From Cohaesibacteraceae bacterium (GTDB lineage Bacteria; Pseudomonadota; Alphaproteobacteria; Rhizobiales; Cohaesibacteraceae), in assembly GCA_016764535.1 (NCBI GenBank), contig JAESRR010000276.1:3226-9986 (forward strand): a stretch of 6,761 nt of DNA. Reading direction: 5' to 3'. Both the position numbers and the translations under genes were made by a program. Under the pieces are notes generated by a model. The model made no database searches. It was not told the DNA's origin and worked only from the letters and a program-made list of their open reading frames with translations. The first letter of the stretch is position 1. Every line of letters begins with the position of its first letter. Positions 6,030 through 6,761 of the stretch are shown here, one piece after another.

Positions 6030-6761
6030 CTAGCGCAACAGAACAAGAAACAGGATACCGATTGTCACAAGAGCAATTCCGGCCAGTTCGGATTTGGCAA
6101 TTTTCTCGCGGAATACAAACCACGAAACAATGAATGTAAATAGCAGTTCAACCTGCCCAAGCGCCCGCACATAGGCAGCGTTTTGCAAAGTCATTGCCGT
6201 GAACCAGCCGACTGACCCGAGCATCCCGGCAAGGCCAACAATGCCGGTAATTCGCCAATGCACTAAAACGGCTTTTATTTGCCCCGGATCACGATACAAC
6301 ATGTAACCCGCCATAATGATCGATTGAAAGGCAGTCGCGCATGCCAGAGTTACCGCTGCCCGAATAACAAAGTCACCACTTTCCAGTGACAGGGACGCGG
6401 CGCGAAAGCCAATTGCCGACACACCGAACAGAGCACCGGACCCGATACCAATCAGGGATGTAGGTTCCAGACATTGCCTTGCGATATCGCGCAGATTTAA
6501 TGTTAGACGGGTCAATGCAATCATCACCACACCAAACAGGCTGATGATAATTCCAAATACAGCACCGGTACTGACGGTTTCACCCAGAACGATGACGCCA
6601 AAGACGGCAGTCTGTACGGTTTCGGTCTTGGAAAATGTTGTGCCGACAGCAAAATTGCGAAATGAAAACAAATAGATCAGCAATGTTGTTGCAAGAATTT
6701 GCGCAAGGCCGCCGACCATCACAAACATTGCAAAATCTGAATTCATATCCGGTAATGAATA
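6030..6761 (-). CDS. EamA/DMT-family inner-membrane permease (N-terminus cut by window edge)
   Basis: This is a hydrophobic protein of the drug/metabolite transporter superfamily, EamA type, placed in the inner membrane. The visible part has about eight membrane segments in two halves. Numbered from the ATG at 6746, the first half includes GGLAQILATTLLIYLF (12-27), a TTFSKTETVQTAVFG helix with the conserved LGE motif (near 35-56), and AVFGIIISLFGVVMIAL. The second half starts near residue 97 and ends with a VRALGQVELLFTFIVSW helix and a final helix to LVLLR. Family members usually have ten segments and close to 300 residues, and the frame stays open through 6761 past the ATG at 6746. That ATG is therefore probably internal and the first one or two helices lie outside the window. 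The substrate is unknown; amino acids, amines or other metabolites are usual. Its stop is 11 bases from the integrase stop, in convergent orientation. Confidence 0.85.
   Translation of the reverse strand, partial: YSLPDMNSDFAMFVMVGGLAQILATTLLIYLFSFRNFAVGTTFSKTETVQTAVFGVIVLGETVSTGAVFGIIISLFGVVMIALTRLTLNLRDIARQCLEPTSLIGIGSGALFGVSAIGFRAASLSLESGDFVIRAAVTLACATAFQSIIMAGYMLYRDPGQIKAVLVHWRITGIVGLAGMLGSVGWFTAMTLQNAAYVRALGQVELLFTFIVSWFVFREKIAKSELAGIALVTIGILFLVLLR

Noticed and set aside
1..6761. Signs of a defence system, CRISPR array, insertion sequence or toxin-antitoxin pair.
   Set aside because: No regularly spaced repeats, transposase motifs, nuclease motifs or small paired genes were seen. All long frames are accounted for by metabolic, transport or integrase families.

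Overview
The window looks like an ordinary chromosomal stretch from an alphaproteobacterium of moderate GC content. This rests on gene content and protein style (a glutamine-synthetase-like ligase ending in WEQAEYFSLF, a DUF4102-type integrase, a small DUF1330 protein and an EamA transporter); no rRNA or other marker gene is present to confirm it. Both ends cut through genes: about 26 codons of an unidentified protein at the left edge, and an EamA-type permease entering from the right edge without its N-terminus.

Left part (1-3198): a glutamine-synthetase-fold ligase on the plus strand faces a PLP-dependent group II amino-acid decarboxylase on the minus strand. The two converge on a 182-base spacer that holds one modest hairpin plus T-tract, oriented to end the ligase transcript. 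The ligase keeps the ATP/metal/glutamate motifs, but the residue before the Ala-Pro of the substrate flap is Leu rather than the Glu of true glutamine synthetases. That suggests it glutamylates an amine rather than ammonia. A decarboxylase makes amines, so the pair may belong to one amine or amino-acid pathway, but they are not co-transcribed and the link is inference.

Middle part (3199-4504): a 167-base divergent intergenic region separates the decarboxylase from a two-gene plus-strand unit. This unit encodes a 95-residue DUF1330 protein and a short-chain dehydrogenase/reductase-like protein whose YxxxK lysine is replaced by leucine. A strong intrinsic terminator (4465-4504) closes it.

Right part (4505-6761): an AT-rich, promoter-like stretch leads to a full-length tyrosine-recombinase-family protein with a normal DUF4102 N-terminal domain. 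Its catalytic domain has lost several hallmark residues while the reading frame stays open. It converges, 11 bases apart, on the minus-strand EamA permease. I see no tRNA, attachment-site repeat, insertion sequence, CRISPR array or other cargo suggesting an active mobile element. The most unusual items are the catalytically eroded but intact integrase and the SDR with an imperfect catalytic tetrad. I found no convincing evidence of a wholly new multi-gene system.
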